Origin: Candidatus Cohnella colombiensis
Lineage (GTDB): Bacteria; Bacillota; Bacilli; Paenibacillales; Paenibacillaceae
Assembly (NCBI GenBank): GCA_029203125.1
Contig: CP119317.1
Span: forward strand, 1,054,001 to 1,118,000
Direction: 5' to 3'
DNA length: 64,000 nucleotides
Shown: one piece after another, positions 8,111 through 15,312 of the stretch
How positions within the stretch are numbered: position 1 is the stretch's first letter
Layout of the letters: each line of letters starts with the position of its first letter
Translations under genes and position numbers: made by a program
Notes under the pieces: generated by a model
Database searches by the model: none
The model's input: only the letters and a program-made list of their open reading frames with translations
Told to the model about the DNA's origin: nothing

Positions 8111-9662
8111 TCGAATGATTGGCAAAGTGTACTTGGTCGGAGCTGGTCCAGGCGATCCTAAGCTCATTACCATTAGAGGGCTAGAGGCTTTAAAGCGATG
8201 TGATGTCGTTGTATATGACCGATTAGCTAGTCCCCAGTTACTTCATGCTACTAGACCTGAAGCTGAGCAAATCTATGTCGGTAAACGTACAGATCGTCAT
8301 ATTATGAAGCAGGAGCAGATCAATCAAATGTTGGTCGATCTTGCGCTCGAGGGTAAAATGGTCGTGCGGTTGAAGGGCGGAGATCCAACCGTTTTCGGGC
8401 GAGTCGGCGAGGAAGCGGATGCATTAAGAGCTAACGGGATCATCTATGAAATCATTCCCGGAATAACCTCTGCGATTGCCGTACCAGCATATGCGGGTAT
8501 ACCGGTTACACATCGTGACATATCCTCATCCTTCTCTGTTATAACCGGCCATGAAAGTCCAGATAAGCTCGATCAATCGATCCAATGGGACAAAGTAACG
8601 AACGCAACAGGGACCCTCGTATTTCTTATGGGTGTAGCGAATATTGGGTATATTAGCAGTCAGTTGATCGAGCATGGACGTTCACCAGACACACCAATTG
8701 CGCTTGTGCGATGGGGAACGCGAGCAGAGCAGCGAACGCTTGTAGGTACTCTGCAAAATATAGAGCAAAAGGTCGCAGAAGCCAGCTTCAAGCCCCCAGC
8801 AGTCATTGTCGTTGGGGACGTGGTGCGCCAGCAGGAGCAGCTAGCATGGATAGAGCAAAAGCCGTTGTTCGGCAAGCGAGTGCTCGTAACAAGAGCGCGC
8901 TCGCAAGCAAGTGAGCTGACAGAGATGCTGGATGAGGCAGGTGCAGAATGCTATGAGTTTCCGGTGATCGAGACGAGATTGCCACAGGATCAAGCGACTG
9001 TCGATGCGATTGGTGCCGCGTTGCAGCAAACGGATGTATATGATTGGGTCGTCCTAACGAGCGTAAATGGTGTGGATTACTTCTTCCGTTGGTTAGAACA
9101 TTATCGGGTCGACATCCGTAGCCTTCATCGCGCGAAATTTGCTGCTGTAGGTCCGAAAACAGCTGAAACGCTAATGCAACGCGGAATACGTCCTGATTAT
9201 ATACCGGATAGCTTTCAAGCAGAAGGTTTGCTAGAAGGTTTTGAAGAGCTGCTGCTGCCCGGTCAGAAAGTGTTATTGGCGCGAGGCAATTTAGCAAGAT
9301 CGTTGCTACCAAATACGCTTCAAGAGCGTGGAATTGAAGCGACTGACATTCACATTTATGAAACAATAGCTGCTACACCTCGTGATGTTTGGTTGCCGGA
9401 GCTGTTAGAGAAGGGTAGAATTCATCTTATTACTTTTACAAGCTCATCCACGGTGACGAACTTTATTGCTGCGTTAAGACGACTTGGTGTACAAGATCCA
9501 TCAACATTATTACAGCATATTGAAATCGCGTGTATTGGTCCGATTACTGCCAAGACAGCCGAAGAAAATGGACTCATAGTGAAAATTATGCCCGAGCAAT
9601 CGACGATTCCGGCGATGGTCCAAGCGTTAATTGACAATAGATCCAAGGAGAAAGGGGAATAA
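8103..9662 (+). CDS. cobA-hemD: fused uroporphyrinogen-III C-methyltransferase / uroporphyrinogen-III synthase
   Basis: A 519-residue two-domain fusion. Residues about 5-245 are an SUMT (CobA/SirA-type) methyltransferase using SAM to make precorrin-2, with VGAGPGDP, the KGGDPTVFGR loop and the PGITSAIAVPAYAGIPVTHR region. Residues about 255-515 are a HemD-type uroporphyrinogen-III synthase, weakly conserved as usual, with the LLARGN segment. The fusion makes uroporphyrinogen III and diverts part of it to siroheme. The start could be GTG 8103, which overlaps the hemC stop by 8 bp, or ATG 8115, which begins MIGKVYLVGAG like relatives; the ribosome-binding site GGAAGTGAG does not decide. Fusion as such is common in Firmicutes of this group. 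Confidence 0.95.
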   Translation: MNSRMIGKVYLVGAGPGDPKLITIRGLEALKRCDVVVYDRLASPQLLHATRPEAEQIYVGKRTDRHIMKQEQINQMLVDLALEGKMVVRLKGGDPTVFGRVGEEADALRANGIIYEIIPGITSAIAVPAYAGIPVTHRDISSSFSVITGHESPDKLDQSIQWDKVTNATGTLVFLMGVANIGYISSQLIEHGRSPDTPIALVRWGTRAEQRTLVGTLQNIEQKVAEASFKPPAVIVVGDVVRQQEQLAWIEQKPLFGKRVLVTRARSQASELTEMLDEAGAECYEFPVIETRLPQDQATVDAIGAALQQTDVYDWVVLTSVNGVDYFFRWLEHYRVDIRSLHRAKFAAVGPKTAETLMQRGIRPDYIPDSFQAEGLLEGFEELLLPGQKVLLARGNLARSLLPNTLQERGIEATDIHIYETIAATPRDVWLPELLEKGRIHLITFTSSSTVTNFIAALRRLGVQDPSTLLQHIEIACIGPITAKTAEENGLIVKIMPEQSTIPAMVQALIDNRSKEKGE

Positions 9663-9668
9663 CAGACC

Positions 9669-10658
9669 ATGGCTTTTCCAACAGTAAGACACCGCAGATT
9701 AAGAGGATCAGCAGGATTGCGTGATCTGGTAAGAGAAACAACACTTCGTGTGAGCGACTTGATCGCTCCGATTTTCGTTATAGAGGGTGAAGGGGTTCAA
9801 GCGGAAATTTCCTCTATGCCTGGTGTGTACCACTGGTCACTAGATTTGCTCGATCAGGAGCTACAGGCGATTACGGAGCAAGGGATACAATCTATACTCG
9901 TGTTCGGGGTTCCTTCGTATAAGGATGCAATAGGAACGTCAGCCTTTGAAGATGAAGGTATCGTGCAACGGGCGATTAGACAGATCAAATCGAAATATCC
10001 TAACCTTGTAGTTATTGCAGATACATGTCTTTGTCAGTTTACCGATCATGGGCATTGCGGTGTTGTGCATCAGCATGAGAATGGAGCAGTCATTGATAAC
10101 GATGAATCTCTTGCACTCTTAACGCGAACTGCGATATCGCAGGCGCGAGCGGGTGCGGATATTATCGCACCATCGAATATGATGGATGGCTTCGTATCAG
10201 CCATTCGAGCAGGTCTAGACGAAGCGGGATTCACGAATATTCCGATTATGTCTTATGCGGTGAAGTACGCTTCAGCGTACTATGGTCCCTTTCGTGAGGC
10301 GGCACATTCTTCCCCACAATTCGGAGATCGCAAGACGTATCAGATGGATCCAGCGAATGCTCGTGAAGCGTTGCGTGAGGCGCAAAGCGATGTGGAGGAA
10401 GGCGCAGACTTCCTTATCGTGAAGCCGGGTCTTGCCTATTTGGATATCGTTAGAATGCTAAGTGATCGTTATCCGCTTCCAATCGTTGTCTATAATGTAA
10501 GCGCAGAATACTCCATGGTTAAGGCGGCTGCACTGCAAGGTTGGATTGATGAGCGGGCGATTGTGCTTGAAACATTAATCGGGATGAAGCGCTCAGGTGC
10601 AGATATCATTATTACCTATCATGCTAAAGACGCTGCGAGATGGTTACGCGAGCAATAA
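9669..10658 (+). CDS. hemB: delta-aminolevulinic acid dehydratase (porphobilinogen synthase)
   Basis: A 329-residue enzyme condensing two 5-aminolevulinates to porphobilinogen. The Schiff-base lysines sit in SYAVKYAS (near residue 198) and FLIVKPGLAYLD (near residue 251). The cysteine-rich DTCLCQFTDHGHCG (near residue 118) is the zinc-site signature. It starts 6 bp after cobA-hemD behind AGGAGAAAGGGG. It is the last gene of the first hem block; an inverted regulator gene separates it from hemL. Confidence 0.98.
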   Translation: MAFPTVRHRRLRGSAGLRDLVRETTLRVSDLIAPIFVIEGEGVQAEISSMPGVYHWSLDLLDQELQAITEQGIQSILVFGVPSYKDAIGTSAFEDEGIVQRAIRQIKSKYPNLVVIADTCLCQFTDHGHCGVVHQHENGAVIDNDESLALLTRTAISQARAGADIIAPSNMMDGFVSAIRAGLDEAGFTNIPIMSYAVKYASAYYGPFREAAHSSPQFGDRKTYQMDPANAREALREAQSDVEEGADFLIVKPGLAYLDIVRMLSDRYPLPIVVYNVSAEYSMVKAAALQGWIDERAIVLETLIGMKRSGADIIITYHAKDAARWLREQ

Positions 10659-10689
10659 AAAAAGTAGTTAGCGGTCTACCGCTAACTAC
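10656..10689 (-). terminator. 12-bp perfect-stem terminator between hemB and the Crp gene
   Basis: GTAGTTAGCGGT (10664-10675) pairs perfectly with 10678-10689 around a two-base gap. The run of A at 10656-10663 becomes a T-run on the minus strand, so it best serves the Crp-type gene; its stem overlaps that gene's stop codon. It probably also limits read-through from hemB. Confidence 0.85.
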
Positions 10690-11344
10690 GAAGCTTTAGG
10701 AGATTGAGTCGATACTCATTGATGCCAAACTGAAGGACGCCTCTTAATTCAAGTTCTCTGATGACTTCAGACAGTACTTGCTTGGTTACGCCAGCCATCT
10801 GCGCGAGTTCGTCGTAGTTCAAGTTCATGGAGATGGAGATGATGTTACCATCACGTTTACCATTACGATTAGCTAAGGTGATCAAGTTTTTGAGAACTCG
10901 GGTACGGCCATCGAGGAATGTCAAATCATTCACGTGCTCATTCGTGGTACGAAGTCTGCGGCATAGCTCTGATAAAATGCCTTTTGTAATGTCAAAATGG
11001 CTTGAGAGTAAGTGCATGAATGATTCATATCCGATTTCAAGGACAGTAGTCGATTCAAGTGTTTGAGCCGACGCAGAACGAGGTCGACCATCAAGCAACG
11101 ATAATTCGCCAAAGCTCTCGCCTGCATTTACAAGAGAAAGTACTTTCTCTTCGCCGGAGTTACTGCGCGAAAAGATTTTAATTGAACCGACGAGCACAAC
11201 ATAGAATGTAAGCCCCATTTCTTTTTCATGAAACAATACAGTCCCGGGGGATAACGTCCGACGGTTAGAGATTCTAAGGATGTGCTCTAATTGATCATCA
11301 CTGAGATTGTCAAAGAGAGATACCTTCTTTAGCCACTCAATCAT
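10682..11344 (-). CDS. Crp/Fnr-family transcriptional regulator
   Basis: A 220-residue regulator with an N-terminal cyclic-nucleotide-binding beta roll (residues about 10-120) and a C-terminal Crp-type winged helix (residues about 150-215; LNYDELAQMAGVTKQVLSEV is the HTH). The phosphate-binding cassette FGELSLLDGRPRSAS keeps the Glu and the Arg-Ser pair used for cyclic nucleotide binding in CRP. No N-terminal cysteine cluster is present, so it is not an oxygen-sensing FNR. Start ATG has AGGAGG upstream on the minus strand. It is inserted head-to-head with hemL and tail-to-tail with hemB, and shares a 74-83 bp divergent promoter region with hemL. Control of heme genes is an inference from position. 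Confidence 0.93.
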   Translation of the reverse strand: MIEWLKKVSLFDNLSDDQLEHILRISNRRTLSPGTVLFHEKEMGLTFYVVLVGSIKIFSRSNSGEEKVLSLVNAGESFGELSLLDGRPRSASAQTLESTTVLEIGYESFMHLLSSHFDITKGILSELCRRLRTTNEHVNDLTFLDGRTRVLKNLITLANRNGKRDGNIISISMNLNYDELAQMAGVTKQVLSEVIRELELRGVLQFGINEYRLNLLKLRS

Positions 11345-11375
11345 TATGTACCTCCTAAATTAAATGCCACTAATT

Positions 11376-11387
11376 TACACTAGTGTA
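11376..11387. promoter_or_regulatory. palindrome in the crp-hemL divergent promoter region
   Basis: TACACTAGTGTA is a perfect 12-bp palindrome in the middle of the short divergent intergenic region. It is a reasonable operator candidate for a dimeric regulator, but is not a standard CRP (TGTGA-N6-TCACA) or FNR box. Confidence 0.35.
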
Positions 11388-11427
11388 CCATAGCTCTTTC
11401 CAACTCTGATAGTAGGATGTGTCGGAT

Positions 11428-12732
11428 ATGATAGAAAAAGGTCGGATTCGTAAAGATGAGAAGTCGAAAGCAGCGTTCGAACGTGCAAAACAGTCGATCC
11501 CTGGTGGTGTGAACAGTCCTGTTCGCGCTTATAAATCTGTCGGTCTTACACCGTTAGTAATTGAAAGTGGTTCAGGCAGTAGGATTACCGATATTGATGG
11601 TCAATCTTATATCGATTATGTGTTATCATGGGGGCCCTTGATCGCAGGTCATGCACATCCTGAAGTGGTTGAAGCACTCAAGCGCACAGCGGAAAAAGGG
11701 ACAAGCTTCGGTGCACCAACCGAAATGGAGACGATGATGGCGGAGCTTGTGTGCGAACGGGTACATTCTGTGGACATCGTGCGGATGGTCAATTCCGGAA
11801 CAGAAGCTACGCTCAGCGCAATCAGACTTGCTCGTGGCTACACGAAGCGCAATAAGATTCTGAAGTTTGAAGGCTCATACCATGGGCATGCGGATAGCCT
11901 ATTGATTAAAGCAGGGTCTGGTGTCGCAACGCTAGGACTGCCAGATAGCCCTGGCGTTCCAGAAAGTGTTGCCTCGCATACGTTAACGGTACCTTACAAC
12001 GATATTGAGGCGGTCAAGCTTGTATTCGAACGTTACGGGGAAGAGCTTGCAGCGATAATCGTGGAGCCTGTCGCAGGGAATATGGGAGTCGTACCTCCGT
12101 TACCCGGGTTTTTGACAGGACTTCGTGAGATAACGACGAAATATGGCGCTTTACTGATCTTCGACGAGGTAATGACAGGCTTCCGCGTACATCGCAATTG
12201 TGCACAAGGGTTGTTTGGGATTACACCGGATTTGACTTGCTTCGGTAAAGTCATTGGCGGTGGACTTCCAGTAGGTGCATATGGGGGACGCAGAGATATT
12301 ATGGAGCAGATTGCTCCAAGCGGTCCGATCTATCAAGCGGGTACGCTGTCAGGCAATCCGCTTGCAATGGCGGCGGGATATACAACATTGAAGCTGATGA
12401 CAGTAGAAGCTTATCAATTGCTGGAACGGCTTGCAGCGCGCCTTCAAGTCGGTTTGGAGCACAATGCTACACAAGCGGGCGTTCCAATGACGATCAATCG
12501 CGTCGGCTCGATGGTGTGCCCGTTTTATACAGATAATCATGTCATTAATTATGATATGGCTAAGCGTTCGAATACCGAAACGTTCCGAGTCGTATTCCGT
12601 AAGCTGCTGGACTATGGCGTAAACATTGCACCATCGCCATTCGAAGGCATGTTCGTTTCCACTGCGCATACAGAAGCGGATATTGATGAGACGATTGCTG
12701 CACATAAGGAAGCTCTGAAATACGTGGAATGA
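11428..12732 (+). CDS. hemL: glutamate-1-semialdehyde 2,1-aminomutase
   Basis: A 434-residue PLP-dependent class III aminotransferase-fold enzyme that converts glutamate-1-semialdehyde to 5-aminolevulinate, the step after HemA. Motifs: IPGGVNSPVRAYKS at the N-terminus, NSGTEA, FDEVMTGFR, and the PLP lysine in CFGKVIGGGLP. ATG 11428 is chosen because AGTAGGA lies 10 bp upstream; GTG 11419 (three codons earlier) sits too close. Separated from hemA-hemB only by the inverted Crp-type gene, it completes the 5-aminolevulinate pathway. A terminator follows 15 bp later, so it is a one-gene unit. Confidence 0.97.
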   Translation: MIEKGRIRKDEKSKAAFERAKQSIPGGVNSPVRAYKSVGLTPLVIESGSGSRITDIDGQSYIDYVLSWGPLIAGHAHPEVVEALKRTAEKGTSFGAPTEMETMMAELVCERVHSVDIVRMVNSGTEATLSAIRLARGYTKRNKILKFEGSYHGHADSLLIKAGSGVATLGLPDSPGVPESVASHTLTVPYNDIEAVKLVFERYGEELAAIIVEPVAGNMGVVPPLPGFLTGLREITTKYGALLIFDEVMTGFRVHRNCAQGLFGITPDLTCFGKVIGGGLPVGAYGGRRDIMEQIAPSGPIYQAGTLSGNPLAMAAGYTTLKLMTVEAYQLLERLAARLQVGLEHNATQAGVPMTINRVGSMVCPFYTDNHVINYDMAKRSNTETFRVVFRKLLDYGVNIAPSPFEGMFVSTAHTEADIDETIAAHKEALKYVE

Positions 12733-12745
12733 TTGAGTAAGAATG

Positions 12746-12793
12746 AAGGGACTGTCTCAGGAGTTGATCCATGAGGCAGTCCCTTGTTGTTTC
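12746..12793 (+). terminator. intrinsic terminator after hemL
   Basis: GGGACTGTCTCA pairs with TGAGGCAGTCCC around a 12-base loop, followed by TTGTTGTTTC. Confidence 0.85.
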
Positions 12794-12820
12794 ATTGAAG
12801 AATGTTGATGATCGCACCGA

Positions 12821-13564
12821 TTACACAACTTTGATCGTAATAGATGCTTGGAGTTTCCGTTTATTTTCTTCTGAGAATGACTTACTAAGACTGTAGGGTG
12901 CTTCAGCAGTAACCGTATAAGTACCTTTTGGTAGCATGGATGGACGGGCTGACTGATCTATATATTTATTAAAATCCTCTAAATCCAGTTTACGGACATT
13001 GTATGAAATAGAATGGATAGGTAATAGGGAACTGTTATATTCATCCTCAGAATTAAAAGTAGTCTCTGTTAAACTAAGTGCATAAATTTGATTATCCGCG
13101 GAGTCCTCTTCATCGACGATATTGTAACCAACTAATGGTTGAGCATGATAGATCGTTACCGATTGTTCGCTCTCATTGACTAGACGTGACCAAATTCGGA
13201 TTGATTCTCCTTGTGCATACTCTGCTTTTTCTGAATAGATGTGTAACGTAAACGAGTCGTTTGAAGCTTTTCTATGTACACTTGATTTTACAGAAAAAGC
13301 TTGAGGTTGATCGATATAGATAGAACGAGATTTACTGTCATAACCGATCGCCGCTCCAGTAATTTCCGTTAGCTTTCGTAAAGGGACGTACACTCTATCG
13401 TTGTAGTTCAACAAAGTTGTCCGTTCGTCTGCTTGTATGATGAACTTGTTGATGTAAATAGTAGCTTGGAAGAGCTTTGCCTTAATTGCATCTGATGCAG
13501 CACTTACTGTGGTCGTTAAGCTGAGTAAAAGAATAAACATGAGCAGGAGTGATCTTTTGTTCAT
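12821..13564 (-). CDS. secreted stalk-domain (copper amine oxidase N-terminal-like) protein with C-terminal inhibitor-like domain
   Basis: A 247-residue exported protein. The signal peptide is RSLLLMFILLLSLTTTVSA with a likely cut after SAA. Residues about 30-90 resemble the copper amine oxidase N-terminal-like stalk domain common in Paenibacillaceae surface proteins (VYVPLRKLTEITGA, then GYDSKSRSIYI). The remainder is beta-rich and resembles BsuPI-like or intracellular proteinase-inhibitor folds (FTLHIYSEKAEY); this second assignment is tentative. ATG 13564 is preferred over GTG 13573 because GAGAGG then has normal spacing. It runs opposite to hemL and spoVID, has no equivalent at this site in Bacillus and is probably an accessory gene of unknown role. 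Confidence 0.8.
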   Translation of the reverse strand: MNKRSLLLMFILLLSLTTTVSAASDAIKAKLFQATIYINKFIIQADERTTLLNYNDRVYVPLRKLTEITGAAIGYDSKSRSIYIDQPQAFSVKSSVHRKASNDSFTLHIYSEKAEYAQGESIRIWSRLVNESEQSVTIYHAQPLVGYNIVDEEDSADNQIYALSLTETTFNSEDEYNSSLLPIHSISYNVRKLDLEDFNKYIDQSARPSMLPKGTYTVTAEAPYSLSKSFSEENKRKLQASITIKVV

Positions 13565-13748
13565 ATGAAGCACCTCTCATCCGTAGAATATGATTACCCC
13601 TCAACAGTATCATAAATACAAATATTTACATACTTTGCTGTAAGCAAAGATGACAGGCATGCTCTTCTTCTTTAAGCATATACATAGCTAGTAAGTTGTT
13701 TAGGGCTCATCCGTGTTGAGGGGCCTATGCCGAGAGGAGGATTCTAAC

Positions 13749-14795
13749 GTGACGGATCCATTGAACGGACTGCGCTTCGATATTTATGAGAGGGTGCAGT
13801 TGACTGAAGACTTTGCTGCGATTGATGAATTGGAGGAAATTGAACTCATCCCTCGCATTCAAGCTCTGCCACAGGAAGATCAAGTACTGCTTACGGGACA
13901 TCTCGTACTAACAGGCGTTTATCGTTCATACGGAGCTGAGGAGTTGTCACAGCTTGAACATTGGATTCCTGTAGAAATTACGTTGCCGCAAAACCGCATT
14001 CATAGCGTAGATGAGCTCGCCGTTGAAATTGATAATTTTGATGTAGACGTACTTACAGATCGGTCACTTAATGTAACTGGAGTGCTCGCTCTTCGAGGAT
14101 TACAGGCTGTTGAGGAGCAACCGCAGGTTTGGAGAGATGACAGCTTTACTGTTGTACATCAGACTTCTATCGAACAGCTTCGAGCTTCAGAGGTTGAAGA
14201 AGATACGGTATCCCATGCTGGGATCGAACAGTTACAGGATGCTACAACAGAGTCTTTTGTCGAAGCGACATCCTGGCATCCTACAAGTGAGGCATATTCA
14301 CCTCCAGAGCTACCGGTCGTTGAAATTGGAAGGGAAGAGCCGACTGTCCTTGAAGTTCAATTGCCCATTGTACAATTGAGTGAAGAACATCTGCCCGAAA
14401 AAAAGGAGCTAAAAGTCGCATTAGGAGGCTTACCACTCGATTCCGCAGATCGGATTCAGTCGGGTGTTGGTTTACTATCCCAGCTTGGTGAATATGGTGC
14501 TAAACGTGAAGCTGAGCAACGGGTAATTGAAGCTGCCAAAAAAGAAGAGGCTACGCTTGCCGCAAGTCAAAATTCGTCAGGAAGCACTGGGGACGAATTG
14601 GAATGGACACGATTATTTTTATCGAATGGCTCTCAAGCACAAAATTTCAAGAAAGTTCGGATGTGTATTGTGCAGCGTGAGGATACGTTGGAAGACATTG
14701 CTAATCGCTACAAAGTGCAACCACGTGAACTTCAACTACACAATCAATTGCGTGAGCCCTATTTGTCCCAAGGGCAAGTACTCTATATCCCATAA
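13749..14795 (+). CDS. spoVID: SpoVID-like spore coat/encasement protein with LysM domain
   Basis: A 348-residue protein at the exact syntenic position of B. subtilis spoVID (after hemL, before valS). Architecture also fits: an N-terminal domain of about 130 residues (LRFDIYERVQL start), an acidic low-complexity middle, and a C-terminal LysM domain (VQREDTLEDIANRYKV, last 50 residues). SpoVID is a mother-cell protein needed for coat encasement and works with SafA. GTG 13749 is chosen: GAGAGGAGG lies 9 bp upstream, while the earlier in-frame ATG at 13713 has none. It is shorter than the B. subtilis protein (about 575), mainly in the middle region. Confidence 0.88.
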   Translation: MTDPLNGLRFDIYERVQLTEDFAAIDELEEIELIPRIQALPQEDQVLLTGHLVLTGVYRSYGAEELSQLEHWIPVEITLPQNRIHSVDELAVEIDNFDVDVLTDRSLNVTGVLALRGLQAVEEQPQVWRDDSFTVVHQTSIEQLRASEVEEDTVSHAGIEQLQDATTESFVEATSWHPTSEAYSPPELPVVEIGREEPTVLEVQLPIVQLSEEHLPEKKELKVALGGLPLDSADRIQSGVGLLSQLGEYGAKREAEQRVIEAAKKEEATLAASQNSSGSTGDELEWTRLFLSNGSQAQNFKKVRMCIVQREDTLEDIANRYKVQPRELQLHNQLREPYLSQGQVLYIP

Positions 14796-14839
14796 TGTGT
14801 ATTCATGATCGTGAGCTTCTACCTTATTGACTCTCACTT

Positions 14840-15150
14840 AAACGGCGGGTAGAATAGGTAGAAGAACGCGGATAGGGAAGAGTTTGCAGACCGTCCATCA
14901 GAGAGCGGAACCGCTGATTAACAGCGCTGAGAGGTTCCGTAGGAATTGCAGCTGTAACAAGTCGCCCTGGAGTTTCCTGATTGAAACATAAGTGCCTAGA
15001 ATCATCGAGGTACTGGATTAGATCAGGACGGTTGCAACCGTTATCGTGCATTGAGTGCCGTTATTCACGAAAGCTGTGTATGACGGAACGAAGGTGGTAC
15101 CACGGAAGATTTAACCTTTCGTCCTTTGTGACGGGAGGTTTTTGTGTTTT
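14840..15150 (+). promoter_or_regulatory. T-box leader controlling valS
   Basis: A tRNA-sensing T-box riboswitch of about 310 nt fills the gap before valS. Stem I shows AGAGAGCGGAACC paired with GCTGAGAGGTTCC (about 14898-14942), a family hallmark. The likely specifier is GTC (Val) at 14961-14963, followed by GCCCTGGAG; a GTA at 14954-14956 is the alternative, also Val. The T-box consensus AAGGTGGTACCACGG is at 15091-15105. Uncharged tRNA(Val) should stabilise the antiterminator and let transcription reach valS. Confidence 0.92.
15111..15147 (+). terminator. T-box regulated terminator
   Basis: AACCTTTCGTC / GACGGGAGGTT hairpin followed by TTTTTGTGTTTTT. Its 5' arm follows directly on the T-box sequence, as required for the terminator/antiterminator switch. 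Confidence 0.9.
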
Positions 15151-15182
15151 TATGGATCCCTTTACAAGGGGACCTTAATCTA

Positions 15183-15225
15183 ACAGATAAGAAAGTATAT
15201 AATCCTCGATACTTTTCTTATCTGT
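15183..15225 (+). repeat. 16-bp stem hairpin between the T-box and valS
   Basis: ACAGATAAGAAAGTAT (15183-15198) pairs with 15209-15225 with one bulged T and a 10-nt loop. No T-run follows, so it is not a normal terminator. It lies in the transcript after the T-box terminator and may protect or process the valS mRNA 5' end. Confidence 0.6.
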
Positions 15226-15227
15226 CA

Positions 15228-15275
15228 CCGCAAAGCTTCATCAGCGTTTTAAGACGCCGAAGGCGTTTTTGCTTG
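15228..15275 (+). repeat. dispersed intergenic repeat, copy 1
   Basis: A 48-bp element starting CCGCAAAGCTTC and ending with the hairpin ACGCC-GAA-GGCGT plus TTTTGCTTG. It matches 48712-48759 at 44 of 48 positions by eye, and its first part matches the copy near 59003. It lies between the T-box terminator and the valS ribosome-binding site and adds a second, weak terminator-like hairpin there. Confidence 0.75.
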
Positions 15276-15312
15276 CAGAACGAAATTGTGTGTTATGGAG
15301 GTTATGTCACTC

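Noticed and set aside
8803..9366. 187-residue minus-strand ORF
   Set aside because: It lies wholly within cobA-hemD, whose frame is clearly conserved; no ribosome-binding site or known motif.
13634..13650. CTTTGCT-GTA-AGCAAAG inverted repeat before spoVID
   Set aside because: A 7-bp arm repeat is short and could be chance; no further support for an operator or RNA element.
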